NCBI RefSeq assembly: GCF_003330765.1
Contig: NZ_CP024904.1
Span: 496,001-560,000 of the forward strand
DNA length: 64,000 nucleotides
Source of the DNA: Burkholderia pyrrocinia
GTDB lineage: Bacteria; Pseudomonadota; Gammaproteobacteria; Burkholderiales; Burkholderiaceae
Direction: 5' to 3'
Positions 24,987 through 34,014 of the stretch are shown piece after piece. Each line of letters starts with the position of its first letter. Position 1 is the first letter of the stretch. The translations under genes and the position numbers were made by a program. Under the pieces are notes generated by a model, which was not told the DNA's origin, made no database searches, and saw only the letters and a program-made list of their open reading frames with translations.

Positions 24987-27900
24987 GACGTTTCTCCTGT
25001 GCGAGCGGTGACGGGTGCGGTTTCCTCGCCGTCGAGCCAGTCGATCTTGCTCATCCTGCGCACGATCAGGAATTCGTCGCGATTCGAGCCGACCGTGCCG
25101 TAGTAGTTGAAGCCGTACGACAGCTGCGCGTAGCCGCCGATCATGTGGGTCGGCTTCAGCGCGATGCGCGTGACCGAGTTGTGGATGCCGCCGCGCGTGC
25201 CGGTGATCTCGGAGCCCGGCGTGTTCACGATCTTCTCCTGCGCGTGGTACATCATCACCATCCCGGACGGAATCCGCTGGCTGACGACGGCCCGCGCGCA
25301 CAACGCGCCGTTCGAGTTGTAGCACTCGATCCAGTCGTTATCGACCGCGCCGATCGCCTTCGCGTCGTCTTCCGACATCCACACGATCGGGCCGCCGCGC
25401 GACAGCGTCAGCATCAGCAGGTTGTCCGTGTAGGTGCTGTGAATCCCCCACTTCTGGTGCGGCGTCAGGAAGTTCAGCACGCGCTCGGGGTTGCCGTTCG
25501 AGCGCTTGCCGACCATGTGCGCATAGCTGCCCGTATCGACCGGCGGCTTGTACGCGCACAGCGATTCGCCGAACGCGCGCATCCACGCGTGATCCTGGTA
25601 GAGCTGCTGGCGGCCGGTCATCGTGCGCCACGGCACCAGTTCGTGCACGTTCACGTAGCCGGCGTTGTACGACACGTGCTCGGATTCGATCCCGCTCCAC
25701 GTCGGCGACGAGATGATCTTGCGCGGCTGCGCCTGGATGTCGCGGAAGCGGATCTTCTCGTCCGCGCGCGCGGCGGCCAGGTGCGTATGGTCGATGCCGG
25801 TGATGCCGGACAGCGCGCGCCACGCCTTCACCGCCACTTCGCCGTTGGTTTCGGGCGCGAGCGCAAGGATCACCTCGGCCGCGTCGAGCGCCGTGTCGAT
25901 GCGCGGGCGCCCTTGCGCCGCGCCGTCGGCCACCTTGTAGTTGAGCTCGCCGAGCAGCTTCACTTCGTCCTTCGTGTCCCAGCCGATGCCCTTGCCGCCG
26001 TTGCCGAGCTTGTCCATCAGCGGCCCGAGCGACGTGAAACGCGCATGGGTATTCGGATAGTCGCGCTCGACGACGGTCACGGTCGGCATCGTGCGGCCGG
26101 GCACCGGCTCGCATTCGCCGCGCTTCCAGTCCTGCACGTCGAACGGCTGCGCGAGTTCGCCCGGCGTGTCGTGCGCGATCGGCGCGAGCACGACGTCGCG
26201 CTCGACGCCGAGATGCCCGTCGCACAGCTCGGAGAAGCGCTTCGCGATCCCCTTGAAGATCTCCCAGTCGCTCTTCGATTCCCACGCGGGATCGACCGCC
26301 GCCGACAGCGGATGGATGAACGGGTGCATGTCGGACGTGTTCATGTCGTCCTTCTCGTACCACGTCGCGGTCGGCAGCACGACGTCCGAGTACATGCAGG
26401 TCGTCGACATCCGGAAGTCGAGCGTCACGAGCAGGTCGAGCTTGCCGCGCGGCGCGTCATCGTGCCACGTCACTTCCTCGGGGCGCGGGCCGCCCGTCAC
26501 GCCGAGATCCTCGCCCTGCACGCCGTTGGTCGTGCCGAGCAGGTGCTTCAGGAAATACTCGTGGCCCTTGCCCGACGAGCCGAGCAGGTTCGAACGCCAC
26601 ACGAACAGGTTGCGCGGGAAGTTGCCGGGCGCATCGGGATCTTCGCTCGCCAGCTTCAGCGCGCCCGACTTCAACTGCTGCGCGATGTCGGCGCCGGCGT
26701 GCGCGGGATCGGCGAGCGCCGCGCCGACCTTCAGCGGATTCACCGCGAGCTGCGGCGCGGACGGCAGCCAGCCCATCCGTTCCGCGCGCACGTTGTAGTC
26801 GATCGGCGCGCCGTGGAACTGCGACTTGTCCGCGAGCGGCGACAGCAGCGTGGCCGGGTCCATCGGGTCGTAGCGCCACTGGTCGGTATGCGCGTAGAAG
26901 AACGACGTCGCGTTCATCTGGCGCGGCGGGCGATTCCAGTCGAGCGCCGCCGACAGCGCCGTCCAGCCCGTCTGCGGCCGCAGCTTCTCCTGGCCCACGT
27001 AGTGCGACCAGCCGCCGCCCGGCTTGCCGACGCAGCCGCACATGATCAGCATGTTGATGATCGCGCGGTACGACATGTCCATGTGGAACCAGTGGTTGAT
27101 CCCCGCGCCGATGATCACCATCGACTTGCCTTGCGTCTTGTGCGCGTTCTCCGCGAACTGCCGCGCGACCGAGATCACGTCCGCGCGCTTCACGCCGGTG
27201 ATCGTCTCCTGCCACGCCGGCGTGTAAGGCAGGTCGTCGTCGTAGCTCGCAGCCACGTCGCGGCCGCCCAGGCCCTGGTCGAGCCCGTAGTTCGCGACAA
27301 ACAGGTCGTAGACGGTCGCGACCAGCAGGTCGCCGTTGCGCGTCGCAATGCGCCGCGCGCCGATCCGGCGCGACAGCTCCGAGCCGTGCTGCGTCGAGTT
27401 GAAATGCGCGTGCGGCTGGTTGCCGAAGTACGGGAACAGCACATCGACCACGTCGTCGTGCGCGGCCGTGCACGACAGCCGCGGCGACAGCGCCGCACCC
27501 TTCGACGTCTCGCCGCGCAGGTTCCATTTGCCCTTTTCTGCGTCGTCCTGCTGCCCCCAGCGGAACCCCACCGAGCCGACCGGCACGACGAACTCGCCGG
27601 TCGCGTCGTCGATCATCACGGTCTTCCAGTCCGGATGCGCGGCCTCGTCGAGCGCGTCGTCGAAGTCGGATGCGCGCACGAGGCGCTCGGGCACGTAGCC
27701 GTCGCCGTGCGGCACGAGGCGCACGAGGCACGGCATGTCGGTATAGCGCTTGCAGTAGTCGACGAAGTAGTCGCTCTTCCCGGCCAGATGAAACTCTTTC
27801 AGGATCACGTGGCCCATCGCGAGCGCGAGCGCCGCATCCGTGCCCTGCTTAGGGTGCAGCCACAGGTCGCCGAACTTCGCGCCTTCCGAGTAATCGGGGA

Positions 27901-28741
27901 ACACCGACACGACCTTGGTGCCGCGATAGCGCGCCTCGACGAGGAAGTGCGCGTCCGGCGTGCGCGTCTGCGGGACATTGGAGCCCCACATCATGATGAA
28001 CGTCGAGTTGTACCAGTCGGCCGATTCCGGCACGTCGGTCTGCTCGCCCCAGGTCTGCGGCGACGCGGGCGGCAGGTCGCAATACCAGTCGTAGAAGCTC
28101 AGGCATACGCCGCCAATCAGCGACAGGTAGCGCGAGCCGGCCGCGTACGACACCATCGACATCGCCGGAATCGGCGAGAAGCCGACCACGCGATCGGGGC
28201 CGTGCCGCTCGATCGTGTGCACGTTGGCCGCCGCGACGATCTCGTTGACCTCGTCCCAGCTCGCGCGCACGAAGCCGCCGAGCCCGCGCCGGCCCTGGTA
28301 CGAACGCCGCGCTTCGTCGTCATCGACGATCGAGCGCCACGCTTCGACGGGGGCGAGCGTGCGGCGGCGCTCGCGCCACAGCTTCACGAGCGCGCTGCGC
28401 ACGAGCGGATGCTTGAGCCGGTTCGCGCTATACAGGTACCAGGAGTAAGAAGCGCCGCGCGAGCAGCCGCGCGGCTCGTGGTTCGGCATGTCGGGGCGCG
28501 TGCGCGGGTAATCGGTCTGCTGGGTTTCCCAGGTGACGATCCCGCCTTTCACGTAGACCTTCCACGAGCACGAGCCCGTGCAGTTCACGCCATGGGTCGA
28601 GCGGACGATCTTGTCGTGCTGCCAGCGCATCCGGTAGCCGTCTTCCCATTTGCGGTCTTCGTCGGTGACGGCGCCGTGTCCGTCGGAAAAGCGTGGCCTC
28701 GTGGTGGAGAAATAACGCAATCTATCCAGGAAATGGCTCAT
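24983..28741 (-). CDS. narG: Respiratory nitrate reductase alpha subunit NarG
   Basis: NarG is the catalytic molybdo-bis-MGD subunit that reduces nitrate to nitrite in the cytosol. The 1252-residue length is normal. FS0 cluster ligands His50, Cys54, Cys58 and Cys93 are present (THGVNCTGSC, RGCSRG). Asp222 in YDWYCDLP is the molybdenum ligand, numbered almost exactly as in E. coli. The start at 28741 has only a weak GAGAT ribosome site. An open frame extends to 28975 but runs through the promoter. An FNR-type box and -10 lie 115-160 bases upstream. The gene leads the operon narG-H-J-I-ppiC-narK. Confidence 0.97.
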   Translation of the reverse strand: MSHFLDRLRYFSTTRPRFSDGHGAVTDEDRKWEDGYRMRWQHDKIVRSTHGVNCTGSCSWKVYVKGGIVTWETQQTDYPRTRPDMPNHEPRGCSRGASYSWYLYSANRLKHPLVRSALVKLWRERRRTLAPVEAWRSIVDDDEARRSYQGRRGLGGFVRASWDEVNEIVAAANVHTIERHGPDRVVGFSPIPAMSMVSYAAGSRYLSLIGGVCLSFYDWYCDLPPASPQTWGEQTDVPESADWYNSTFIMMWGSNVPQTRTPDAHFLVEARYRGTKVVSVFPDYSEGAKFGDLWLHPKQGTDAALALAMGHVILKEFHLAGKSDYFVDYCKRYTDMPCLVRLVPHGDGYVPERLVRASDFDDALDEAAHPDWKTVMIDDATGEFVVPVGSVGFRWGQQDDAEKGKWNLRGETSKGAALSPRLSCTAAHDDVVDVLFPYFGNQPHAHFNSTQHGSELSRRIGARRIATRNGDLLVATVYDLFVANYGLDQGLGGRDVAASYDDDLPYTPAWQETITGVKRADVISVARQFAENAHKTQGKSMVIIGAGINHWFHMDMSYRAIINMLIMCGCVGKPGGGWSHYVGQEKLRPQTGWTALSAALDWNRPPRQMNATSFFYAHTDQWRYDPMDPATLLSPLADKSQFHGAPIDYNVRAERMGWLPSAPQLAVNPLKVGAALADPAHAGADIAQQLKSGALKLASEDPDAPGNFPRNLFVWRSNLLGSSGKGHEYFLKHLLGTTNGVQGEDLGVTGGPRPEEVTWHDDAPRGKLDLLVTLDFRMSTTCMYSDVVLPTATWYEKDDMNTSDMHPFIHPLSAAVDPAWESKSDWEIFKGIAKRFSELCDGHLGVERDVVLAPIAHDTPGELAQPFDVQDWKRGECEPVPGRTMPTVTVVERDYPNTHARFTSLGPLMDKLGNGGKGIGWDTKDEVKLLGELNYKVADGAAQGRPRIDTALDAAEVILALAPETNGEVAVKAWRALSGITGIDHTHLAAARADEKIRFRDIQAQPRKIISSPTWSGIESEHVSYNAGYVNVHELVPWRTMTGRQQLYQDHAWMRAFGESLCAYKPPVDTGSYAHMVGKRSNGNPERVLNFLTPHQKWGIHSTYTDNLLMLTLSRGGPIVWMSEDDAKAIGAVDNDWIECYNSNGALCARAVVSQRIPSGMVMMYHAQEKIVNTPGSEITGTRGGIHNSVTRIALKPTHMIGGYAQLSYGFNYYGTVGSNRDEFLIVRRMSKIDWLDGEETAPVTARTGETS

Positions 28742-28857
28742 GGGGATCTCGTTTTTCCGGTCTTTTGGCAGACCCTGATTATTTAAGGAGGTGAAATACC
28801 GGTTGTAAAGGACGATCGGATTTCGATCGTTCCGCCCTTTTCTCGGTGGTCGAACAG

Positions 28858-28899
28858 ATTGTCGTGCGGGTTGACATATCAAGGCTTGATACAAATCAC
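28858..28899 (-). promoter_or_regulatory. FNR/ANR box and -10 of the nar operon
   Basis: TTGATACAAATCAC at 28886-28899 matches the TTGAT-N4-ATCAA consensus at nine of ten positions. Taking its centre as -41.5 puts transcription start near 28851 on the minus strand. GACAAT at 28858-28863 then falls at the -10 position. This is the geometry of a class II FNR-activated promoter. The 5' leader would be about 110 bases. No separate NarL heptamer pattern was identified. Confidence 0.7.
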
Positions 28900-29177
28900 G
28901 ATATCGTTCATCGCCCCGCAACAACAAAACCGAATGGGGAGCGAGTGCGCGGCGCGCGCCTGATATGCTGCGCACTGCATTCGCGTATCACCCGTCCGCC
29001 TCCTCCACGCATCGCGTTGCGGCGGGCGGGATCCGCATTGAATTGCGCTGGACGATCCGGCAATCCGCATCGGGATTCGCGGGCCGCAGCCCGTTGTTTA
29101 TCGAAGGTTGCGCAGGTTGTTCAGTGCATTTCCGGCCGTCGGTCAATAAAACCCTTACCTATAAAAACGGCAATTTC

Positions 29178-30371
29178 ATGACATCACGCCTTCTCGCCGC
29201 GCTCGTTGCCGCGGCCTTGAGCTGCACCGCCCTGCCCGCCGCCCACGCGCGCACCTACATCGCGCCGACGGCGTCGCTCGGGAAAGGGGCTCATGTTCAC
29301 CAGTTCGTGCTGCGCGACCCCGTCACGCACCAGCCGCTGCCGAATGCGCGATACCGGCTGTTCCTGCCCGGCCAGGTCATCGCGGGCCTGCCGGTCAAGC
29401 CGGACCAGCACGACAGCGTGATCTTCGGCACGACCGACGCTGCCGGGCGCACCGTCAGGATCCGGCTGCCGAAATCGCATCCGGAGAAGCAATGGGTGTT
29501 CAACCCGATCATCGGCGAAGGCGATATGGGCGAATCGTTCCATCTGGTCGACCCGTCCGGCAAGCAGCCGCTCGGCAGCTTTCCGTATGTGCTGGACGTG
29601 GAAAGCGAATATCTGGCGTGCGGCTACTCGGATGCCAACGGCTACACCTACTACGCGCAATCGCGCACGCCGCGGAACATCAATCTCTACATGGGCATGC
29701 TGACCGCACCCGACGACACCGACTGGTGCGCGGGCCCGGGTGCGGCCATCGCGAACGGCGCGGACCGTGCAAACGCCCCCGGCGCGCCGGACCTTTACAC
29801 GCAATACCTCGGCAGCCTGGTCGCCAACGGCAACCGGCTCAGCGACGCGTTGCGGCAACAGATCGTCACCAAGCTGCTGTCGCTCGCGATCGCCGAACGC
29901 GACGCGGGCCGCGTCGCCGCCGTGCTCGACCTCGGCGACATCCCCGACGACCGCCTGAACGACATCGGCTATCGGCTCGCCGACGCGGGCATGCAAGTCG
30001 ATCGCGGGCTCGCGATGATCGACGCGCATCTCGCGAAATCGCCGGACGATGCGTATGCGCTCGACAGCAAGGGCTGGGCGCTGTATCGCCTCGGTCGCAA
30101 TGAGGAAGCGCTCACGTGGTTCGACCGGTCGATCGCGATCTTCGCGAAGGACGGCGACGAGGACAGCGACGGGCGCGCAGCCTACGCGACCGGCCTGACG
30201 CACAAAGGTGAAGTGCTCTGGAAGCTGGGCCGCCAGGACGAAGCGCACGATGCGTTCGCGCAGGCACGGAAGATCCAGCCGAAGAACGCGGAGTTGGAGG
30301 AAACGTTGAAGCGGTTGAACATCCAGGCCGGCCCGGACAACGCGGCGGTGTCCGGTACGACCGGCACGTAA
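29178..30371 (+). CDS. Exported TPR protein with N-terminal beta domain
   Basis: A 397-residue protein. Residues 1-24 form a signal peptide (SRLLAALVAAALSC, cleavage after AHA). Residues 30-150 look like a transthyretin- or Ig-like beta domain (QFVLRDPVTHQPLPNARYRLFLPG). Two or three tetratricopeptide repeats follow at about 290-385 (DAYALDSKGWALYRLGRNEEALTWFDR, and a later WKLGRQDEAHDAF). Such proteins scaffold periplasmic or surface assemblies. The gene is divergent from narG and shares the 436-base gap holding the FNR box, but the box is placed for narG. The ribosome site is weak, and the function is unknown. Confidence 0.8.
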   Translation: MTSRLLAALVAAALSCTALPAAHARTYIAPTASLGKGAHVHQFVLRDPVTHQPLPNARYRLFLPGQVIAGLPVKPDQHDSVIFGTTDAAGRTVRIRLPKSHPEKQWVFNPIIGEGDMGESFHLVDPSGKQPLGSFPYVLDVESEYLACGYSDANGYTYYAQSRTPRNINLYMGMLTAPDDTDWCAGPGAAIANGADRANAPGAPDLYTQYLGSLVANGNRLSDALRQQIVTKLLSLAIAERDAGRVAAVLDLGDIPDDRLNDIGYRLADAGMQVDRGLAMIDAHLAKSPDDAYALDSKGWALYRLGRNEEALTWFDRSIAIFAKDGDEDSDGRAAYATGLTHKGEVLWKLGRQDEAHDAFAQARKIQPKNAELEETLKRLNIQAGPDNAAVSGTTGT

Positions 30372-30494
30372 CCGCATCCGCAACGTGCGCAGCGGGCAAC
30401 GATCGTCAGGACAACGCCGGTCATTGCTCGCCGGGATCGCCGCGCGCGGTATCGGGTCAGGGTATCGATTCAGGAAGGTATGCGGCTTCCCGCG

Positions 30495-30686
30495 TCACCC
30501 CTCGCCTGTCGCGCCCGGATTGAGCATCACGACGAAGCCGGCCACACCGACGACCAACGCGATCGCGCCGCCGCGCAGCGCCATCGCGTCATCGAACAGC
30601 AGCCCGGTCACGACGGCCATCATCCCCGCGAGCGACACGAACACGGCGACCGCCGCGACGACGATCCGGTACTGGCGACGTATCAT
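30495..30686 (-). CDS. Small inner-membrane protein, DUF2964 family
   Basis: A 63-residue protein with two hydrophobic helices (IVVAAVAVFVSLAGMMAVV and GGAIALVVGVAGFVVML) and a basic N terminus MIRRQYR. I recognise it as the Burkholderia-restricted DUF2964 family, of unknown function. It lies 15 bases after the UspA stop on the same strand and is likely co-transcribed. The family often sits beside stress-protein genes. Confidence 0.75.
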   Translation of the reverse strand: MIRRQYRIVVAAVAVFVSLAGMMAVVTGLLFDDAMALRGGAIALVVGVAGFVVMLNPGATGEG

Positions 30687-30701
30687 CGCGCGCCCGCCAC
30701 G

Positions 30702-31181
30702 TTACGCCGCAGCGGCGGCGGCCGGCACATCGGCATCGTCGCCGCGAATCAGCAGCACCGGGCACTTCGAGCCGCGCACGAAGCGCTCGGCGACGCTGCC
30801 GAGCAGCACGCGCCGGATGCCGCGCCGCCCGTGCGTGCCGACCACCGCGAGATCGATCCCGCGCTCCTTCACGTAGCGCTGCAGGCGTTCCGCGATGTCC
30901 TCGCCGATGCTCTCGGTCTCGACGAGTTCGGCCTCGCCCTTCGCACCGGCCAGCGCGATGACCTGTTCGGCTTCGTGGAGCACCTTGAACCCGTCGCCGC
31001 GGATTTCCTCGACGAGTGCGTGCGGGTCGATACGGCCCGCGTAGGTAAACAGCACCGACTTGTCGACCACATACACGGCACTGACGTGCGCGCCGCTCGT
31101 GAGTGCCATCTTCACTGCCTCGGCAAGCGCCTGTTTCGACGAAGCGCTGCCGTCGACGGCCACCATGATCTTCTCGTACAT
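30702..31181 (-). CDS. Universal stress protein UspA family
   Basis: A 159-residue cytosolic protein with the UspA fold: MYEKIMVAVDGSASS at the N terminus, and the ATP-binding motif G-2x-G-9x-G-S in GTHGRRGIRRVLLGS, then AERFVRGSKCPVLLIR. ATP-binding Usp proteins respond to starvation, oxygen limitation and redox stress. The tail is Ala-rich. It is followed by the DUF2964 gene. Confidence 0.92.
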   Translation of the reverse strand: MYEKIMVAVDGSASSKQALAEAVKMALTSGAHVSAVYVVDKSVLFTYAGRIDPHALVEEIRGDGFKVLHEAEQVIALAGAKGEAELVETESIGEDIAERLQRYVKERGIDLAVVGTHGRRGIRRVLLGSVAERFVRGSKCPVLLIRGDDADVPAAAAAA

Positions 31182-31466
31182 GCGAACCTCGCTGGGGTGA
31201 ACTGCCGCGCACCCTGTCGCGCAGCCATGTCACCATCATCGGCGGATGGCGGGTTCGGTTGTTGACGGCGGTCAAGCGTCGCGGGAATCCGGCCATGCGG
31301 CAAAGCGACGCGCCGCACGTGTCCGCACTTCGTGCCTGCTGCCGGAGTGGCGCGCACGGCAGGCGACCGGCTGCCGCGCAGCGATCGCGCCGAAGGCGCT
31401 ATCATCGGAGCTTCAACCTTCGTCCGGCCCTTTTTTGCCGGCTCACCTTCAACTCGCTCAACCGAC

Positions 31467-32228
31467 ATGACAACGACTACCGAACGCGTGGACGGCGCCG
31501 CCCAGCATCTCGTCGCCGCCCGCCATGCCGGCTCGCCCGGCCCGCTGTTGCCCGATGCACTGCGTCCCGAGGACGTCGACACCGCGCTCGCGATCCAGCA
31601 GCGCGTGGCCGACCTGCTCGGCGAACCCGTCGGCGGATGGAAATGCGCGCTGCCGCCGCCCGACCGCGTGATTCTCGCGCCGATCTTCGCGTCGACGATC
31701 CGCGAAGCCGATGCGCCGTACCGCGTCGTCGGCGGGCCGATCGTGCGGATCGAACCGGAAATCGCCTTCGTGCTCGATCGCGACCTGCCCGCGCGCGAGC
31801 AACCGTACGACGAAAACGACGTGCGCGACGCGATCCGCGAAGTGCGGATCGTGCTCGAAGTGCTCGGCTGCCGCTATGCGGAGCCGGCGCGCGCGTCGAA
31901 GTTCGAGCTGCTGGCCGACGGCCAGTTCAACCAGGGGCTGTGCGTCGGCCCGGTCGTGCACGACGGGCTGAACGTGCCGCTCGCGACGCTGGCGCTGTCG
32001 CTCGAAGGCGCGCTGAACCGCGCGATCGACGGTCGCCATCCGGACGGCGATCCGCTGAAGCCGCTGGTGTGGCTCGTCAATTTCCTCGCATCGCGCGGCG
32101 ATGCCGTGCGCGCCGGCCAGATCGTGACGACCGGCTCGTACGCGGGCGCGATCGACGTGCCGCTCGGCGATGCGCTGACAGTCCGGTTCGGCGAACTCGG
32201 CAGTTTGTCGGTGACGTTGACGGCGTGA
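31467..32228 (+). CDS. 2-keto-4-pentenoate hydratase-like protein (FAH family)
   Basis: A 253-residue protein of the MhpD / fumarylacetoacetate-hydrolase fold. Signatures are GWKCALPPPDRV, RIEPEIAFVLDRDL (the metal-binding E-x-E region) and GQIVTTGSYAG near the C terminus. MhpD-type enzymes hydrate 2-hydroxypentadienoate in aromatic meta-cleavage pathways; decarboxylases of the same fold are alternatives. No aromatic catabolic genes are adjacent, so the pathway cannot be named. The ATG at 31467 matches the family N terminus; no strong ribosome site is seen. Confidence 0.85.
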   Translation: MTTTTERVDGAAQHLVAARHAGSPGPLLPDALRPEDVDTALAIQQRVADLLGEPVGGWKCALPPPDRVILAPIFASTIREADAPYRVVGGPIVRIEPEIAFVLDRDLPAREQPYDENDVRDAIREVRIVLEVLGCRYAEPARASKFELLADGQFNQGLCVGPVVHDGLNVPLATLALSLEGALNRAIDGRHPDGDPLKPLVWLVNFLASRGDAVRAGQIVTTGSYAGAIDVPLGDALTVRFGELGSLSVTLTA

Positions 32229-32313
32229 TGTGCGCGGCATGCGGACAGGCCCGACCCGGCCGGTCGCTTGCCGCGGTGCGATGACCGCAACAGACGCGCG
32301 GCCCGCTTCGTCG

Positions 32314-32640
32314 TCAGGCGCGCTGCCGCCCGACCTTGCGTGACGGCAGCATCATCGCAACCACGCCCGCGACGACACATCCGAGCCCCAGCCATGCCGA
32401 CACCGACAGCGACTCGCCGAGCAGCACGATGCTGATGCCGACACCGATCGGCACGCGCAGATAAGCCTGCGCCGTCGTGCCGACCGACCCGAGCGTCTGG
32501 ACGAGCCGGAAGTAAATGACGAACGCCAGGGCCGTCGAGCACACCGCGAGCGCCGCAAGCGCCAGTAGCGATTGCGGCAAAGGATGAAGCGTCCACGGAC
32601 GGTCGACGACGATGCCGGCGGGAACCAGCACGGTGACAGG
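32314..32640 (-). pseudogene. EamA/DMT transporter, C-terminal fragment
   Basis: The frame encodes VDRPWTLHPLPQSLLALAAL, then STALAFVIYFRLVQTLGSV, then GERLxxxxW-like sequence LLGESLSVSAWLGLG and a final helix. This is the last four helices of the second EamA repeat of a drug/metabolite transporter. The first six helices are missing. Upstream, the frame runs into the 3' end of the aminotransferase-fold gene. It looks like a transporter truncated when the neighbouring three-gene module arrived or rearranged. Confidence 0.7.
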
Positions 32641-32684
32641 CCGCGCCACCTTGCACGACACGGCCCGGCACCCCGCATCCGTGA

Positions 32685-33959
32685 TCAACGCGCCGCGATC
32701 GCTTCCGTCATCGCGAGAAACCACTCGATCTCTTCGCCCGTCTGGCAATGAAGCGGCGACACGCGCACCGCGCCATCGAGATTGAACGACTTCAGCATCC
32801 GGCCTGAATACAGGCTCGACGCGACCCGCTCGTAGACGATCGCACCGCGCTGCTCATATTCGCGCACCGCCTGCGTCGCGTCGAGATTCGCGAACCCGAT
32901 GCCGACGATCAGATCGCGCGTCTCGAGCGCGTCGTGGTCCCAGAACACGCGGACGCCTTGGATCGCCCTGAGCCCGCGCCGGCCGCCGTGACCGTCGAGC
33001 AGCGCCGCCAGCAAAGCACGTTCGTGCAGTTCGATCCGGTGCATGCCTTCGGCGAACAGCGCGCGCCGATCGTCCGAATCGTTGAAATACGCGCCGATCC
33101 ACGCAACGTAATCGACGATCGCCGTGACGACCGCGAATTGCGCCGGCGCCGGACTGCCGAGTTCCCACACGCCCGACTCTTTTGCCGCGAGCCGGTGATG
33201 CGGCAACGACGCCGCGCGCGGCGACAGCCACGACATCCCGGAACCGCGGCAGCCGAAAAACTTGTACGGCGCGAAGTTGATGCCGTCGACCGGTGTTTTC
33301 TGCAGATCGATCACACCGTGCGGCGCATGCTGGACCGCATCGACGACGATGAAAAGATCCGGCTTTTTCTCGCGCGCCCGCGCAACGATCGCGTCGATAT
33401 CGAGTTTCGCACCGGAAATGTTCGACGCGGCCATCACGCTGAGCAGCGCCGTATCCGCGTCGACGAGCGACACGATCGCATCGACGTCCACACCACCGGT
33501 TCGCGGATTGCTCGGCGCGATGCGCAACGTCTTGCCGGTTCGCTCCGCGTAATACGTCATCGCGTCATGGGAAGAAGGATGCTCGAGCACGGTCGTGACC
33601 GCGTTCGTGCCCGGCACGTTCTCCATGATCGCCCTCACCATGTCGAACATCGCGCCTGACGCAGTCAGCGATGCGTAAATCGAGCCGCCCTGCGCGTTGA
33701 GGATCGTGCGAACGTCGTCTTCGCCGCGTGCCTGTATCGCCTGCAGGTCGAGCGCACGTTCATGAATGCGCTCCGGGCAGTCGGGCAGCGCATCGACACG
33801 CGAATACGCATCGATCGCCGCCTTCAGCCGAAACGACCCGCCGGCGTTGTCGAGGAACAGGCGCTCGCGCCCGTCGATGTCGCGGTCGAGGTGATGAAAG
33901 CGCGAGCGGATTTCGCGCATCAGCGCGTCGGGAAAGAAGGCGCCACGGATACTGCTCAT
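32685..33959 (-). CDS. Class V aminotransferase-fold PLP enzyme (cysteine desulfurase-like)
   Basis: A 424-residue PLP enzyme. RLFLDNAGGSF near residue 33 and IVVDAVQHAPHGVID precede the PLP lysine Lys233 in NFAPYKFFGCRGSG. Overall it resembles the cysteine-desulfurase-like group of class V enzymes rather than IscS itself, because the catalytic-loop Cys of IscS is not evident. It shares an operon direction with the symporter gene (55 bases upstream) and a divergent LysR. A role in breaking down the imported amino or dicarboxylic acid is inferred. Confidence 0.82.
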   Translation of the reverse strand: MSSIRGAFFPDALMREIRSRFHHLDRDIDGRERLFLDNAGGSFRLKAAIDAYSRVDALPDCPERIHERALDLQAIQARGEDDVRTILNAQGGSIYASLTASGAMFDMVRAIMENVPGTNAVTTVLEHPSSHDAMTYYAERTGKTLRIAPSNPRTGGVDVDAIVSLVDADTALLSVMAASNISGAKLDIDAIVARAREKKPDLFIVVDAVQHAPHGVIDLQKTPVDGINFAPYKFFGCRGSGMSWLSPRAASLPHHRLAAKESGVWELGSPAPAQFAVVTAIVDYVAWIGAYFNDSDDRRALFAEGMHRIELHERALLAALLDGHGGRRGLRAIQGVRVFWDHDALETRDLIVGIGFANLDATQAVREYEQRGAIVYERVASSLYSGRMLKSFNLDGAVRVSPLHCQTGEEIEWFLAMTEAIAAR

Positions 33960-34014
33960 CTGCAATGCTCCTGTTTGCTTCGAAATTTTGTCGGTAGAGG
34001 TCGTACGGCCGAGG

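Noticed and set aside
25145..28786. 1213-codon open frame antisense to narG
   Set aside because: It mirrors narG in GC-rich DNA, is Arg/Val/His-rich without any domain, and narG has all cofactor ligands on the other strand.
28784..28810. Strong plus-strand ribosome site AAGGAGGTGA
   Set aside because: It is followed only by TTG-TAA and other immediate stops, so no coding sequence can use it.
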